A stretch of 64,000 nucleotides of DNA from Chrysemys picta bellii (taxonomy: Eukaryota > Chordata > Testudines > Emydidae), in contig NC_088797.1 of the NCBI RefSeq assembly GCF_011386835.1, positions 95,986,264-96,050,263 on the forward strand, read 5' to 3'. Shown here in pieces: positions 1 through 62,474 of this stretch. The notes under the pieces were generated by a model. The model saw only the letters and a program-made list of their open reading frames with translations, was not told where the DNA came from and did not search any database. Made by a program: the position numbers and the translations under genes. How positions within the stretch are numbered: the stretch's first letter is position 1; every line of letters begins with the position of its first letter.

Positions 1-2210
1 TGTATCTGCTATAGTGAATTTAATATTACTGTTCAGTAAAGGATATTGTGTAACTATTAGTTTGTATCTAGGCTATCTGTTTGCATGGCACTGAACTGGT
101 CTCTTTTGAGAGGTATGAAAGAAAAAATGGTAATGAGGGGGTTTTCCTCACAACATCTGAGGCATAGATCCTGAAAATAGCTTTTGCAGGTAGATTCCTG
201 TGATTGTGCAGGACACCACTGATTTCAAACAGGCTCTACATTGTGTATAAGGGTCCACCTGTGCAGTGTTCTAGTGAAGTTAGAAGGGCCCTGCACAGCA
301 TACGGCTCTTGCAGGACTGGGGACTTGGACAGTAGAAAGAAAGAAAGTCTTATCTTACATACTAACAAGTAGTCAGGAAAACAAGATAATAGAAAAATAA
401 ACTATAAGATAATATAGAATATGTAAGAGACACTAGTGATATCAAAAGTTAAACTTTGTTGTGCAACAGAAAAACATATTGATTCAAAACAATTGTGCAA
501 TCTTTATCTCATCACTTTCACTGGACTCCCACTCTAAATCCATCTCCTTAAGTTTGGGTGATATACTTTTTAGATGATGTAGCTTTTTTTAAACATTTTT
601 TTTTCCATGTTTGCATCCAGTTGAAATGTTTTGTGCCTATTTAATAGGGCTTAATGTAAGATAAGGTCTTCTGGTAACCTAAACGATATTTTATTTAACC
701 AAATGTAGAGCCTAGCTAGCCGTGATTTGTCTAGGGTGGTCTCTGTTTTTGTTTCTTTTCCTACGCATCCAGCCTTGATAATTTATATTACTTTAATAAT
801 CCTCCTATGGTGTCACATCTAAATAAAGATTTGTGGAAAATGTAATAAACTGATAATGTTTTGATTGGGAAGTTTAGCTATAGTGAAAACACACTTGCTC
901 CCCTGATTTGTTTTTCTATTTCAAATTCTGCTTGTGGTATTACTAAGCAAAGCTTTGAATGGTCTGCAAACTAAAAGGTTTAAGTTTATATATGAAAAGA
1001 AAAAAATATGTATTGAACTTTTTCTGGACTGACTAGATTGATGGGATTTGCCTTTCCTAATTTTTACAGATGTAATCAAGCTATTAAACAAGAGCTTCTG
1101 TTGACTAGAGCTAGAATGATCAAGAAGTATTCAGTAGACCTTGGGCATTTAACTTTTGTAGAGAAGGTAATTTGCATGAAGGAAAAAATTAGGTCAGCTT
1201 TCTTATACAATTAACCTAGTACTAAAATCAGTATAAGGTCATTCTTTCTATTATCATTATAAGAAAATTAGTATTTTAATTCTAAATTAGTAAAATGGAA
1301 CCTTGAAGACTGGAAATATGGAAAAGTAAAGGTAGCATTTATTACATATTCAGTGACTCATTAAGAAATTGAATATTATTCATTCTGCATTAAATCTGAT
1401 ACATACATATTTAGTTGTCAGTCCTAAAATGAGAGAATTTTAATAACCAATTTAATAAATCTTGCCGAATCTAATTTACCTATAGACCTAGTATTCAAAA
1501 TTCAGCTAGCTGAACTAAATATTCATCTGAGAGTTGTAAGTAAAATAATGTTACATATGCAATTTTCATTGAAGGTTTCTCACAGATTACTTTAAAATCA
1601 GTTTCTCCCATAGAGTGGGTAGAATTAGAATCTTAAAATTTACTGCTCAGTGTAGTTCAGTGTAGGTTTGTATGTGCAGTATTCCCATTTTAAGTATACG
1701 GATAACCACAACTACAGTAGTGTAGTAATGTCAAATTTTTAATGGCTCCATTTTTTAATGGCACCAAAAGTAAGTTTAACATTTTCTCCTAGTTTCTTTG
1801 TTCAACAGTAAAAGCCCTAATTTTTCTACTGATCTATTAATGTTACTTCATTGTGAACAAAGGGCAAAATCTAATAAACATTTACACGTGAATAATGTTA
1901 TGCACCTGAGTAGTCCCAGTTGGAACTAACCTGGGCATTTCTCTCAATGAAGGTAGCAGAATAGAATGCATATAAATTTCCTCTTAATATTAATTGTATT
2001 ATAATTAGTTTGGGTTGTTTTAGTTATATGTTTTCGGTAAAGTAGACAAAATAAAAAGTTGAGTTTTATTGTGGAGTAAAAACTATTCCTAATCCTTTAA
2101 ATAAGAATGTTATCCTACTGTCATGTTTCAACAATTGTATTATATGAACTGTAAAAAAGAAGTGAACTGTAACCTAATACTGTTTATTTTTTTCTTTACA
2201 TTCTCCCTAG
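1..2210 (+). other. HECTD2 intron (window start)
   Basis: AT-rich intronic sequence upstream of the first recognised exon. I see no known HECTD2 coding segment. One splice-flanked open stretch at 1070-1166 is discussed as a finding. No clear transposon ends were recognised. Confidence 0.6.
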
Positions 2211-51839
<49,629 letters not shown>

Positions 51840-54430
51840 GATGAAAGATTTAAAATACAGGATTTTTTATGTAGCACTCACTCTCCTCTTATTGTGCCTT
51901 TAAGCTTTTCATGTTTCTGTCTCTTGATCCTGTGCCAGTCTTATCCAATTTAAAACATGGTTTTTTTTTAATTAAATGCAAAGTGCATTTGTTTTTGCTG
52001 TATGGCAATACATTTACTGCTTGTTTTTTCAGAAAGTAATTTTCATAAAATACAGAATGCTGCATTACTTGACAGAAGAAAGCTGACAGAGGTGACAAAT
52101 TCCAGGTTACAGTTTTGTCTCTGATTATTCTTGGAGCACTTTATAATTAATCATAATTTGCATCATGATGCATGTTCCACTGGGAAAGGAAACACAAAAG
52201 GTTTCTTGATTAGGTAAGCCAAGTGGCAGAATGTCTTTAATTAATACACGCAGTAGCAAAGTGTATAACTGCCATTCATGTGAGACATGGGGCCATATTT
52301 TCATATTGAGACATAAAGCAATTTTAGCCTGGATAAAATGTATACAGTTTTAATGTTCTGGTTTTCGTTATCAAATAATTAAGCAGGATATTTAAAAAGC
52401 ATGTAAATAACTGCCTGTGGAAAAATAGGATTTTGATAGTGCCATTAATTGCTAAAGATTTATTTTTACAAATACACAGTTTTAGATGTTATATATTCAG
52501 CTTTTACAGATCAACAGAATTGATTTGTACAGGGATGTTAAAAGTACTATTTTCAGTATAACTGGACTCAAGGACAAACTTTAAGTATTAAACAACCTGC
52601 ATGTTCATTTTATGAAATTGGCAGCAAACTAGTCGGTTTGACTGTAGATATTGTAGTTTTGTAACCATGGCTTACTTAAAGAAATTGGATGTTGACAGGT
52701 AAATTCTAAATCTCTTTGAATCACTTCAGAAATAAGTGATATCCACATCACATGGAAAAATATTAAAATTTTAACTTGTGAACCATACTGTCATTTGATC
52801 AACAACTTTATGCTAGAAATCTTTTACTAAAAGTTTATTAGAGTAAGCTATGACAAAAGTGAAAACAAGAACAAATCAAAATGCTGTAGCTTTCATTTAA
52901 CTTGAAGGTCAGTATTTAGACAATGTTTTGTTTTTTTCACTGCACACTAATAAAGTAAATGTAAAGATATTCTTGTCTGCAAGTCTTAGCAAATTTGGAG
53001 CTGGGGAAGAAACTGATTGTAAAATGCAGGCATAATTACAAATCCATTTTTATTCACAACCTGAGACAGTTAGCAGCATACAGTATAGTATATTGTATTT
53101 TTTTACATCAAGTAATACCTACTGTATGTTCTATAGATTTTGCAACAGAACTTATTTGCAATAACAAAATATACAGTAATTTTTCTGATACTTTTCTTAT
53201 TCTGGCTATTTCTTCCTTTCTATACTACTTACATACAACCAGCAGATTTCTACGTTGGTTAATAAACTAATCTGGCTACCCTGTAACCTTAATGCCATTA
53301 ATCCTTTAGTAAATAACTACACATTTCATTCTGTTCTGATCCTTAAAGAAGGTAGTGATATTTTACCATTTTTATTTTATTAGGAATAGAGATTAGTGGT
53401 AGGATTTTTGAAAGCATTCAGCATTGGCTTAACTCTGCTCCTCTTTAAGTAAGTGGTAAAACTACCATTGACTTCAGTGGGAGCATATTTAGACCAGTAA
53501 TTGGTGCTTTTAAAAATACAACTCTAGAATTATATTTTTAATCTGAAAATGTAAAATGAATCAGTTAAACAAATCACACTGCTTCATCACTGTACTGCCT
53601 GAACTAAAGAAACATTTTAAATGGGTAAAATATTAATAAGCACAAAAATGTGAGTGTATTTTAGAAATCAGAATTATGTATATTTTTATTAAGTAAACTG
53701 GAAACAAAATGTTTGTTTCTAAAGGGGGTGATTCATGGAAAGTTGTCTTATGCATTTTGTTTATGAATTAATAGCTATACAGTTTCTCATGTAAAAATGC
53801 ACATAAGTCAATATTTTTATGACTCAAGCCCACATTTAATAACTGAAGCATTGTTTCTGCCTATCATTAAGATAAAAGCTTTACATTTTAATCTTTTATC
53901 ACAAAATTGCACTTTGCCTTGGTTTAGTTTTAATTATTAAAAGCTTTTTGGGTTTACTGTATAATATTACCTCAAAATTTTAAAAGCTATTATATTTGCA
54001 TCCATTTTTAAATAAACTAGAGAACTGTCATTGAATTACATTTTATATTTCCTGACATTAAGTTAAATAATTGTAATTTTTGTATTTGTTAAATGAAAGC
54101 ATTGCACAGTATTTATGAAATAAGCCTCTGATCTCCTCATTTAACATTGTTTGCTCAACTACATTTTATTTTGTTGTCTTGCAATGTAATCCAATGAAAC
54201 CTTCCCCCCATTTTTTCTCTCTACAATTTTTTTGTACATTACCTAAGGAAATCTGGTTTGTATACATTTGTTCATTACTGGGTATCTATTTTTATGTATT
54301 GAAATTGTGCAGTCATTAAATCAAACACGTTTCAATTTCCGAGTTTGACCTATTGAAGTGCAGTATTTTTTCCATTGAAACATTTTCTTTGCACTAGCAA
54401 TTCATAATCTTCTATTAAATCTCTGCATGT
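51840..54430 (+). other. HECTD2 3' UTR (probable) with several poly(A) signals
   Basis: AT-rich and continuous with the last exon. Candidate signals: ATTAAA 51971-51976, AATAAA 52949-52954, AATAAA 54011-54016, ATTAAA 54315-54320 and 54414-54419. The end used cannot be decided from sequence; the strongest canonical hexamers are at 52949 and 54011. A degraded palindrome with actaccattgacttcagtggg lies near 53.41-53.51 kb. Open frames here (for example 52995-53270) show no domain. Confidence 0.55.
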
Positions 54431-56835
54431 TTCAATGAATAAGAAATCTTGACTTACTAATACAGAGATGCTCACCAAAAAGCCCTAAAATAATATTCCA
54501 TATTCTATCTTGAACTACCAATGTTGCAATGCATACCATGCTAGAAACACAAGAATGTAAAATAGTATTGATCCTGAACCTGTTTCTCCTTATTTCGAGG
54601 AACAATCCTGATCCCACAGCTTCAGGGCTGTTCTAATTTGTGGTGATAGAAACTGGCTCAGATGTTATCATGCTCCAGCCATATCGCCTCTCAGTCTCAC
54701 AGTGACCCCTAAACCAGGGGGAAATAAGGATAAGGAGCAAAAACTATAGAACTAGGTTCTCTGGCTTTGTGCTGCCTGAGGATTCCCTTATGCAGGCATA
54801 ATTTCCAACCAGCTGTTAAAGCCATCTTTCCATCCCCTTTGCACTACTTGAGTGGCACACAGGGGACATCAGGGACCAATATCTGAACTATTTATTATAA
54901 ACATCAGAGTTCCTTCTTAACTGTGACTTAACTTTTAGGTCTATATACAATGAAGAAATGTTTTATTTTCTAAATATGCTGTTTCTTTATGATCGCTCAG
55001 CCAGTAGGTATAAATCCTCCTTCCAGCAAATGGAGATGGGGGGGAGGGGAGCAATTCTCTTCTGACATCACTTTGTAGAGGGAGAGATGGCAGATGACTT
55101 GCTTAGCCCTAGTATCCTGTACCTGCTTTCATTTACCTTGCCAAATTTGGCTTCTCAGCCCTCTCATTGTGTCTTTCATCTGGTGAATGCAGGTTGTTAA
55201 TCTTCACCATTGGTCACTTTTAGATCCTCTCAATTGATGGTACTCACTATGGACATGAGCCTAGTAGAAATAGACACTTAGGCCACCCTGTAATCTAGGA
55301 CTGCTGGCTGCTGACAGAGAAGATTCTCCTGATCAGTTGTCTAGAAAGTAGTACAGCTGGTAGGCAATTTACCACTTCAGCTAGGGTCCAAAGTTCTAGA
55401 CAGGAAAGATTCAAACAGACATTAGCATAACCATTTGTAACTTGTGTTGGCCCCAAGAATTTAGAGAGACAAGATTGGTGAGGTTGGTCCAATCACAGAT
55501 ATTACTTCACCTGCCCCTTGTCTCTCCAGTATCATAACCAGTAGGTCAGGGAGCACAATGTAAGAGCATGGTAGCCAAATCCTCTTTTCAGCAAAAAGGA
55601 GTTTTATGTATTCCCCGTGGTTACTAGGGGTTCTGAACTCCAGAGCAGACAGACTTCTAGAACTAAACAAGGGAAGGAAATGCACCAGTCAGCATTCCTC
55701 CTAATTTGCCACAAATGGTGTCAGATGAGTCTGATGGCTTTATGGTCAAACATAAAGACAAATGTCGTCTTCTCCGGGATCCATTAGTTTTAGGAATACA
55801 GGTGTTCTCTTTTTGGAAGTTTCACCCAGCATACCTTCTGTTCTACCTCTCTATCAAATGAGCACACAATTAGTCGAGTCTTCCTGATAGCCAACAATGT
55901 TTTGGTTATGAGACTGGCTGAATCTCTGCCTAGATCACTCTTTAATTCTTCCCTTCAAATGGGACATTCTGGCCTAAGATCTAGGTCACCATGAATACTG
56001 TGTTCAAATATGTTAGTTGGCCTGGTTTATGAAGTGAAACTCATCTAGGAGGATTTTATAGAAGGGGGGTCTTCACAAGCTGTTTGCACATAAGTAGTCT
56101 ACATTCCCTGTATGTTAATCTGGGCCCCTTAACAGCATAATACAAGGATATAAATTTAAATCCTTTAAAAATGTAATTTTTTAACACTCTTGCCTGAGTA
56201 TGAGTTCTCTTTAGGTCCAAATGGCTGCTAGTGTGGCCTTAAAAGCAAAACGGAGCATTCTTCTGTGGATTCTGAGCAAGAAGTGGTGAGATTTTTTGGC
56301 TGGCTGGGTTATTATTAAAGCTGAGGAAGAATAGAATCTCTGTTCTATCTCAGTGATTCTAAATACATTCTCAGAATCTCCTTCGGAACACCTGAAGAAG
56401 TTCTGAGGGATCTTGACTCTTAAAGCTGATCTTCTGGCCAGGAGAATATAGGAGCATAGGGTTTTGGTTTTGCTGGTTTTTTTCCCCCCCTGCAAGAGTC
56501 TCTGCCAGATTTTTCATCAGGACATGTTAATGATTAAGATATTTGTTTTCCAAGATGGTTTCTCCTTTTCTGTTGGTACCTTTTGAGTAACTATCTGACC
56601 AATCCACCAGGATTCTCTCTCCTGGATCTCATTTTCATAATGTTTGGTGAAAATTCTAAGCTCTTAACAGTTTTTAGTCACCAAGCCAAGTGGTAACAAG
56701 ATGGAGATTTGCACCATACACAGCAGGGCATCATGCACCACCTACTGACTTGGAACTTCCCACCATGGCTAGCAAAAGAGTCCCCCCACAGGAGACACAG
56801 CATTCCAGTTGCTAACTCAGACTCTTACTTTGATT
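54431..56835 (+). other. Downstream intergenic DNA, old repeats
   Basis: No gene recognised. 55465-55535 is an inverted copy of the dispersed tail seen at 2557-2603 (ggtgaggttggtccaatcac). Around 56218-56250 the + frame VQMAASVALKAKR resembles the recombinase MAASVAFLRK box of the DIRS copy, a weak hint of another decayed element. Confidence 0.35.
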
Positions 56836-59054
56836 CAGGGCTGGATTACCCAATAGGCAGACTAAGTATGTGCTTAGGGCACTAGCAAAGCAGGGGGCAC
56901 CAAAAAAAATGATTTTTTAATGATATTTTATATTTTAAAAAAAGCATTGAAGTAGTCATCATGGGAAAAATCGGAACTTTGTTAACTTCCTTACACTCCA
57001 TTACACACACTTCCCCCGTTTTTCTGTTCTCTTTTTATTACTTATCCCCACCTAAACCAGAAGGGTGTCCTACTAATGTAGATCGAAATAATACGAGGAA
57101 ATCAGATCCTGTCATGTATTGCAATAAATTTATGTTTTATTATTGATATATTCTTCTGAGTTATATGTACTTGATTAGTTTTTTTTCTTTCTTTGGATTG
57201 ACACACAAATTGGAAGAACAAATTAAAGGGGAGCGTGAATACTGGCAACATGTCTTGCAGCGTGTTATAAGTGTTATTCAAACATTAGCTGAATGTGGTC
57301 TGCCTTTCCGGGGTTCAAATGACACATTTGTATCATTGCAGAATGGAAATTTCTTGGGATGTTGGAGCTTGTGGCTCATTTTGACCCATTTTTAGCAGGC
57401 CGTATCTCAAAATATGGGAATGCTGGCAAAGGTAACCCATCATACTTATCCAAGACAATATGTGATGAACTCATCGGTCTAATGAGTGACAAAGTTCGTT
57501 CAGCTATTGTGGATGAAATAAGTACTGCTGGGTACTTCAGTTTCTGTCGACTCTACACCTGATCTTTCACATATTGATCAATTGAGTTTTGTACTAAGAT
57601 ATGTGTCTCCCACAGATGGAAAACCAGTTGAACGATTTATAAAATTCCTCAATTTGAAAAGCCACACTGGTGAAGAAATGGCAAATCAAGTACTGCATTA
57701 TCTGTGCCAAGTTTGCAAAATAGATTTCTCAAAGTGCAGAGGTCGATCTTATGACAATGCTACCAACATGTCAGGGCATTATCAAGGAATGCAGAAGAAG
57801 CTTTTAGTTGTCCGGTGGCAGTAAGGTTTTTCTCAACAGTCCAGTTACTTTATACATTTTTCTCTGCCTCCACACACCGATGGGCAATTCTTAAAACATA
57901 TTTGGGCAATGATCGTGTGTTGAAATCTCTTTCTAATACTCACTGGGAGGCACATGCAGTGGCAACAAGTGCAATTCTGGAGTCCTACTCAAAGATTGTG
58001 GATGCGTTAGAAAGTATAGCTGAAGATCAGTCACACAAGGGAGAAACTATACAAGAGGCAGAAAACATTGCAAACAAGATGCAAGAATTAGAGTTTGTAT
58101 TCATGTTGACCATGTGGAATGAAATTTTACAATACTTTTACCACACAAGTCAAACTCTCCAAGAAAAAGAATTGGATTTGAAAACCTGTGCAGACCTCTG
58201 TCAATTATTAGCAGACCACTTACACGCTTTGAGGAATGATTTCGAAAGATTTGAAGACATATCAAAAGATATCTTGCCTGATACTACCTACAAAGAAGCC
58301 CAGTCCCACAAGCGAATCAGGAAAAAACAAGCAAATGATAGTGCAACAGAAACAGCATTGAATCCTAGAGACAAATTTCGCGTATCTACTTACTATGCTA
58401 TAATTGATACTCTTGAAGCTCATATGAAGAGGAGAGGTTAAGTGTACAAAGAAGTATCAAGTGGATTTTCTTTTCTAAACAATATGGACTTATCTGACGA
58501 ACAATATTCACAAGGTTCCCAAAAGCTAGTTGACTTGAACATGAATCTCTGTGGAGAAGTACGGCAGTTCCACTGTTATATGCGCGCAAAGTTTAATGAA
58601 ACAGGAAAAATGAAATTCAGTCACATTGATCTTCATGACACAATATTGAAAGACGGAATACAATGTATATTTCGAAATGTAGAGATCGCACTACGTATTT
58701 TTCTAACATTGATGATTACTAACTGCTCCACAGAACGCTCTTTTTCTCAGCTGAAAAGAATAAAAAACCCTCAGAGAACAACAATGTGTCAAGACAGACT
58801 TGATTCACTTTCCCTGTTGTGTATGGAAGCGTACATGCTTCGTCGAGTCAGCTTCAATGAACTTATCCAGAATTTTGCGATCAGAAAATCTAGAAAGAAG
58901 CTATTTTAATTTCAGAGTACATGTAAGTTTTGTGTCATTTCCAAAAATAAAATTTTATTTTATGGTATAGTATTGTTTTTATTTTGAATTACATATCGGG
59001 GGCACCATAATCTTTTCAGTGCTTAGGGCCTCTAAAGGTCTTAATCCGGCCCTG
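56836..59054 (+). mobile_element. Decayed hAT transposon, ZMYM1-like lineage
   Basis: Terminal inverted repeats CAGGGCTGGATTA (left) and CAGGGCCGGATTA (inverted right). Flanks ctttgatt (56828-56835) and cttcagtt (59055-59062) could be an eroded 8-bp duplication, 5 of 8 matching. Both ends carry a tgcttagggc...gggggcacc subterminal block. 2.2 kb containing a broken transposase in + orientation. Confidence 0.82.
57165..58909 (+). pseudogene. hAT transposase pseudogene (DUF4371 / ZMYM1-like)
   Basis: Frames switch near 57355 and 57545, and a segment is deleted around 57810, losing the middle of the nuclease. Recognisable pieces: EYWQHVLQRVISVIQTLAEC; AHFDPFLAGRISKYGNAGKG with SYLSKTICDELI; SFVLRYVSPTDGKPVERFIK; CRGRSYDNATNMSGHYQGMQ; LLYTFFSASTHRW; SNTHWEAHAVATSAI. 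A stop at 58439-58441 precedes the C-terminal piece with TLMITNCSTERSFSQLKRIK and RLDSLSLLCMEAYMLR, the hAT dimerisation region. These match the host-gene-like hAT group represented by zinc finger MYM-type 1. Non-functional. Confidence 0.85.
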
Positions 59055-59391
59055 CTTCAGTTGCTTAAAATACAATGGCTTTATCTAAAGACTATAAAAG
59101 GAAGATGGTAAGATGACTGTGTTACAGTGTAATAGTTACTAATATAGCCGAATTCACAGATTTAAGGTGTTCATAGCCATAGAAAATGTTTGATTGAAAA
59201 ATATCTCATTCTACAACATATGCATGGGAGGGAGCGAAATGGAGAAGATGGAGGAGTGGTCTGTTTTTGTAAGCAAACCCTTCACTGTGTGTTTGGGCAG
59301 CACCTAGCAAAAAGAGTCTTTGGGAACTACTGCAATACGAATGTTAAATAATAATTACAGATTATATTGTATCTAATTTTATACAAATGAA
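59055..59391 (+). other. Short spacer with old repeat tail
   Basis: About 59275-59355 (gtttgggcagcacctagcaa...gaactactgcaatacgaatg) resembles a widespread amniote SINE/LINE tail. Otherwise featureless. Confidence 0.35.
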
Positions 59392-59890
59392 CAGGGCCTT
59401 ACCAAATTCACAACCTATTTTGGTCAATTTTGCAGTCATCGGATTTTAAAAATAGTCAATTTCACAGTTTCAGATGTTATCATCTGAAATTTCAGAGTGT
59501 TGTAATCATGGGGGTCCCGACCCAAAAGGGGATAGTGGGGGGGTGTCACAAAGCTATTATAGGGGGTTGTGGGATTGCCACCCTTACTTCTGCACCACTG
59601 CTGGCGGGGCACTGCCTTCAGAGCTGGGCAGTGCCCAGCTGTAAAGCCAGTACCACCGCAAATAGTAGAGCAGAAATGAGGGTCGCAGGGTATGGGGGTG
59701 TTGTCAGTTGGGGGGGGGAGGGCCAGCCTTATGGGTGGGCAACCACTGGGCTGGGACTAGCAGCTGGAGCCCAGTGCATGGTAGGTGCCCCCAGCCCTGC
59801 CCCTCCCCTACAATAGCCAGATATCACGGGAGGATAAGATTTCACGGTCCATGAGGCATTTTTCATGGCTGTGAATTTGGTAAGACCCTA
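59392..59890. mobile_element. hAT-type non-autonomous element
   Basis: Left end CAGGGCCTTACCAAATTCAC, inverted right end TAGGGTCTTACCAAATTCAC. Flanking caaatgaa (59384-59391) and caaatgag (59891-59898) match 7 of 8. 499 bp with a G-rich middle; the open frame at 59430-59816 is a by-product. Confidence 0.8.
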
Positions 59891-60224
59891 CAAATGAGAA
59901 AAACAAAATTGTATAAAAATATACAGATTAATAGTTCAGTTGCATTTGCTTGGATGCTTCACCATTATAAATCAGTACTTGCTTACATAGCTAGTTTCTA
60001 GTGTCACTGATGTGTATGTTTAGAAATCTGTAGTGAGTGGCATAAACAAATGGAGTCTGTTTTCATTTTCCTGCCAAATATTTCCTCCCTAAGAAAGTGG
60101 TGCCAGATCACGTAGATGTGTGACCAGACTTTGTCTAAGGTCATCTTGTGTATACAGTACTTTGACTCTAAACTATGACTATAATCTGAGAACTAAAAAA
60201 CCCCCTCTATGCCCCCCCCCGATT

Positions 60225-60382
60225 CAAACTTGTGCTCTAGCACAAAATCTTAACAGCAGTTTCACAGGCTCTTCTATCAACTGATTGCCACATCTGCCAC
60301 GTGTAACATACAAATGAGAAGTTATTCTGCCTTAACATTAATGAGGTCTGTTATTAAGGTTTTGTGCTAGAGCACAAGTTTG
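60225..60382. repeat. Inverted repeat with 29-base arms
   Basis: The left arm CAAACTTGTGCTCTAGCACA (continuing AAATCTTAA) is mirrored at 60354-60382 with one mismatch. The loop is about 100 bases. Possibly a miniature transposon; no target duplication identified. Confidence 0.65.
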
Positions 60383-60489
60383 ATGAAGTTGGGGTAGATA
60401 CTGCTTTTCTCTGTTATCAGTGGTGGTGTATGCAATGTGAAAATGTCAAGGAATGCAGAAGACTTTCCTTTAACTTTTCACAGTTTTGA

Positions 60490-60963
60490 GTAGAGGGAAA
60501 TATTCTGGTGCAACCTTACCTTTCAAGGTAATGCACATTGGAAACAATAATTTCAGCTATACATACAAAATGATGGGGTCTAAATTAGCTATTACCACAC
60601 AAGAAAGAGATATTAGAGTCAACATGGATAGTTCTCTGAAAATGTCTGCTCAGTATGCAGTGGCAATCCAAAAAGCTAACAGAATGTTTGGAATCCTTAG
60701 GAAAGGGATAGATAATAAAACGAAATATCATAATCAGGGGTCACCTAATTAATAGGCAGCAGGTATAAAAGAAACATAAGGATGTATTGTTTTACACAAC
60801 GCACAGTCAATGAGGTGGAACTCATTGCCCAGAGATATGTGACGGCCAAAAGTATTGCCTGCTCTGTTCATTCCCTCTGGGGCACCTGGCATTGGCCACT
60901 CTCAGAAGACAGGATACTGGGCTAGATGGACCTCTGGTCTGACCCAGTATGGCCACTGTTATG
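60490..60963 (+). mobile_element. CR1/L2-type LINE 3' fragment with internal deletion
   Basis: Same family as 37846-38690: TTQERDIRVNMDSSLKMSAQ, IQKANRMFGILRKGIDNKTK, then an internal deletion and the 3' end gggctagatggacctctggt with acccagtatggccactgtta. Non-functional fragment abutting the next element. Confidence 0.8.
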
Positions 60964-60965
60964 TA

Positions 60966-61969
60966 CAGTAACTCCTCACTTAACGTTGTAGTTATGTTCC
61001 TGAAAAATGCGACTTTAAGTGAAACGATGTTAAGCGAATCCAATTTCCCCATAAGAATGAATATAAATGGGGGGGAGGTTAAGTTCCAGGGAATTTTTTT
61101 TTTTTTGCTATACAGTACAGTACTATAGTTGGGAGGTGCCCCTGCCTTACCCCACACAGGCACAGCCCACTGGCACTGGAGACAATGAGGCAGGCAAGGA
61201 GGCTGGAAGTGCTGTCGGCTAGGAGAAGCACATTGCACAACAGCAGTGGCCGCTTCCCCTACTCTGCAAGCACCCGGGGCGGGGGGCTCAACCCTCGGCC
61301 TGCCCATGCTACCCTTTCCCTCAAGCCTCCACCCTTAACCCACCTCTTCTTCCCCCCCCCCTTTACTCCGCATGCCGCGTCCTCGCTCCTCCCCCCTCCC
61401 TCCCCTGCCTCCTGCCTGCGGCAATCAGCTGGCTTGCAGCGTTCAGGAGGGGGGGGGGGGAGGAGCGAGGCCATGGTGTGCAGCCTCCCCCTCTCTCCCC
61501 TGCCTCCTTAACCCCACAAGCCAGGTGATTGCTGCGAGCAGGAGGCAAGGGGGGGGGGAGGTGCGCCACATTCTCACGCCTCCCTCCTGCCTGTGGCAAT
61601 CCACTGGCTTACAATGTTCAGGGGGCAGGAGGGAGGGGGAGGAGCGAGGACTCGGCGTGCAGGCTCCCCCCTTCTCCCCCCGCCTCCTGCCCATGGCAAT
61701 CAGCTGGTTTGCGGTGTTCAGGAGGCAGGGGAGGAAGGGGCAGGAGGAGGGGGAAGGTGCTGATCCGCGGGGTCTGCCGGCGGGCAGGAGGTGCTGTGGG
61801 GGGGCGTAGGGGAGCTGATAGTGGGGCTGCCAGCTTTGGACAAAGCAGGCAGCCAAACGACGTTATAGCGAAACATTGCACAACTTCAAATGGAGCATGT
61901 TCTGTAATTGAGCAGGGACGTAAGATTGAAACAACGTTAAGCAAGAGGACATTAAGTGGGGAGTTAGTG
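60966..61969. mobile_element. Tigger-like non-autonomous element with GC-rich core
   Basis: Left end CAGTAACTCCTCACTTAACG, inverted right end CACTAACTCCCCACTTAATG, flanked by TA (60964-60965 and 61970-61971). Secondary terminal similarity: aacgatgttaagcga versus aacaacgttaagcaa. The core (61270-61800) is a GC-rich block of imperfect ~100-base repeats. Open frames on both strands in the core are compositional. 1.0 kb. Confidence 0.78.
61405..61790. repeat. Imperfect tandem repeats, one unit inverted
   Basis: Units of cctcctgcctgcggcaatca followed by ctggcttgcagcgttcagg recur at about 61405, 61579 and 61681. A fourth copy near 61512-61545 is in the opposite orientation (caagccaggtgattgctgcg). 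Unit spacing is about 85-100 bases, with poly-G/C spacers. Confidence 0.65.
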
Positions 61970-61971
61970 TA

Positions 61972-62470
61972 TAACTGGGTTTAAAAAAATAATTAGCCTT
62001 TTTATAGTTTTCTCCAGGTGTAAGAACACCTCTTTGTTCTTACTGTGGAAAATTACAGCAAAATGGAGTCTGGAGTCACATGGGCAAGTTCCTGCATACT
62101 TTGCTGAGTTACAAGGCATATTTGCCTTCTCTCCATGGGTCAATTGTATAGCTGATGGTCCTTAATGGGCCATCAAGCAGGCTAGGCAGAGCTAACACCC
62201 ACTTGTCTGGGAGGTTTCCCAAAAGCATAGCATAAGTTTGAAATACAGACAGTACAGAGCCAATATTTATAATTTCAACTACAAAATTGATACACATAGC
62301 TAGGCAGCATAATCATAACCAGCAAACCATAACCTTGTCTTAGACACCTCATTTGACCCCCCCCCCTTATACAAGATGTGGTGCCACTACAGGACTTTGG
62401 TTGCAACCATGTTCTATATGGTCCCAGATTATATCAATAACATCACAACTGGTGCCAGAAATTTTTCCCT
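61972..62470 (+). other. Unassigned repeat-like segment
   Basis: GC-poor with a small palindrome, gatggtccttaatgggccatca (62154-62175), and a poly-C run at 62358-62367. Its texture suggests part of an LTR or other dispersed repeat, but I cannot define ends. No gene. Confidence 0.3.
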
Positions 62471-62474
62471 TAGC

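Noticed and set aside
61405..61790. Regularly spaced repeats resembling an array
   Set aside because: Considered as a CRISPR-like array. Units vary in length, one is inverted, spacers are poly-G/C and the context is a vertebrate DNA transposon.
61185..61984. Overlapping frames up to 151 codons on both strands
   Set aside because: Products of the GC-rich repeat core of the Tigger-like element.
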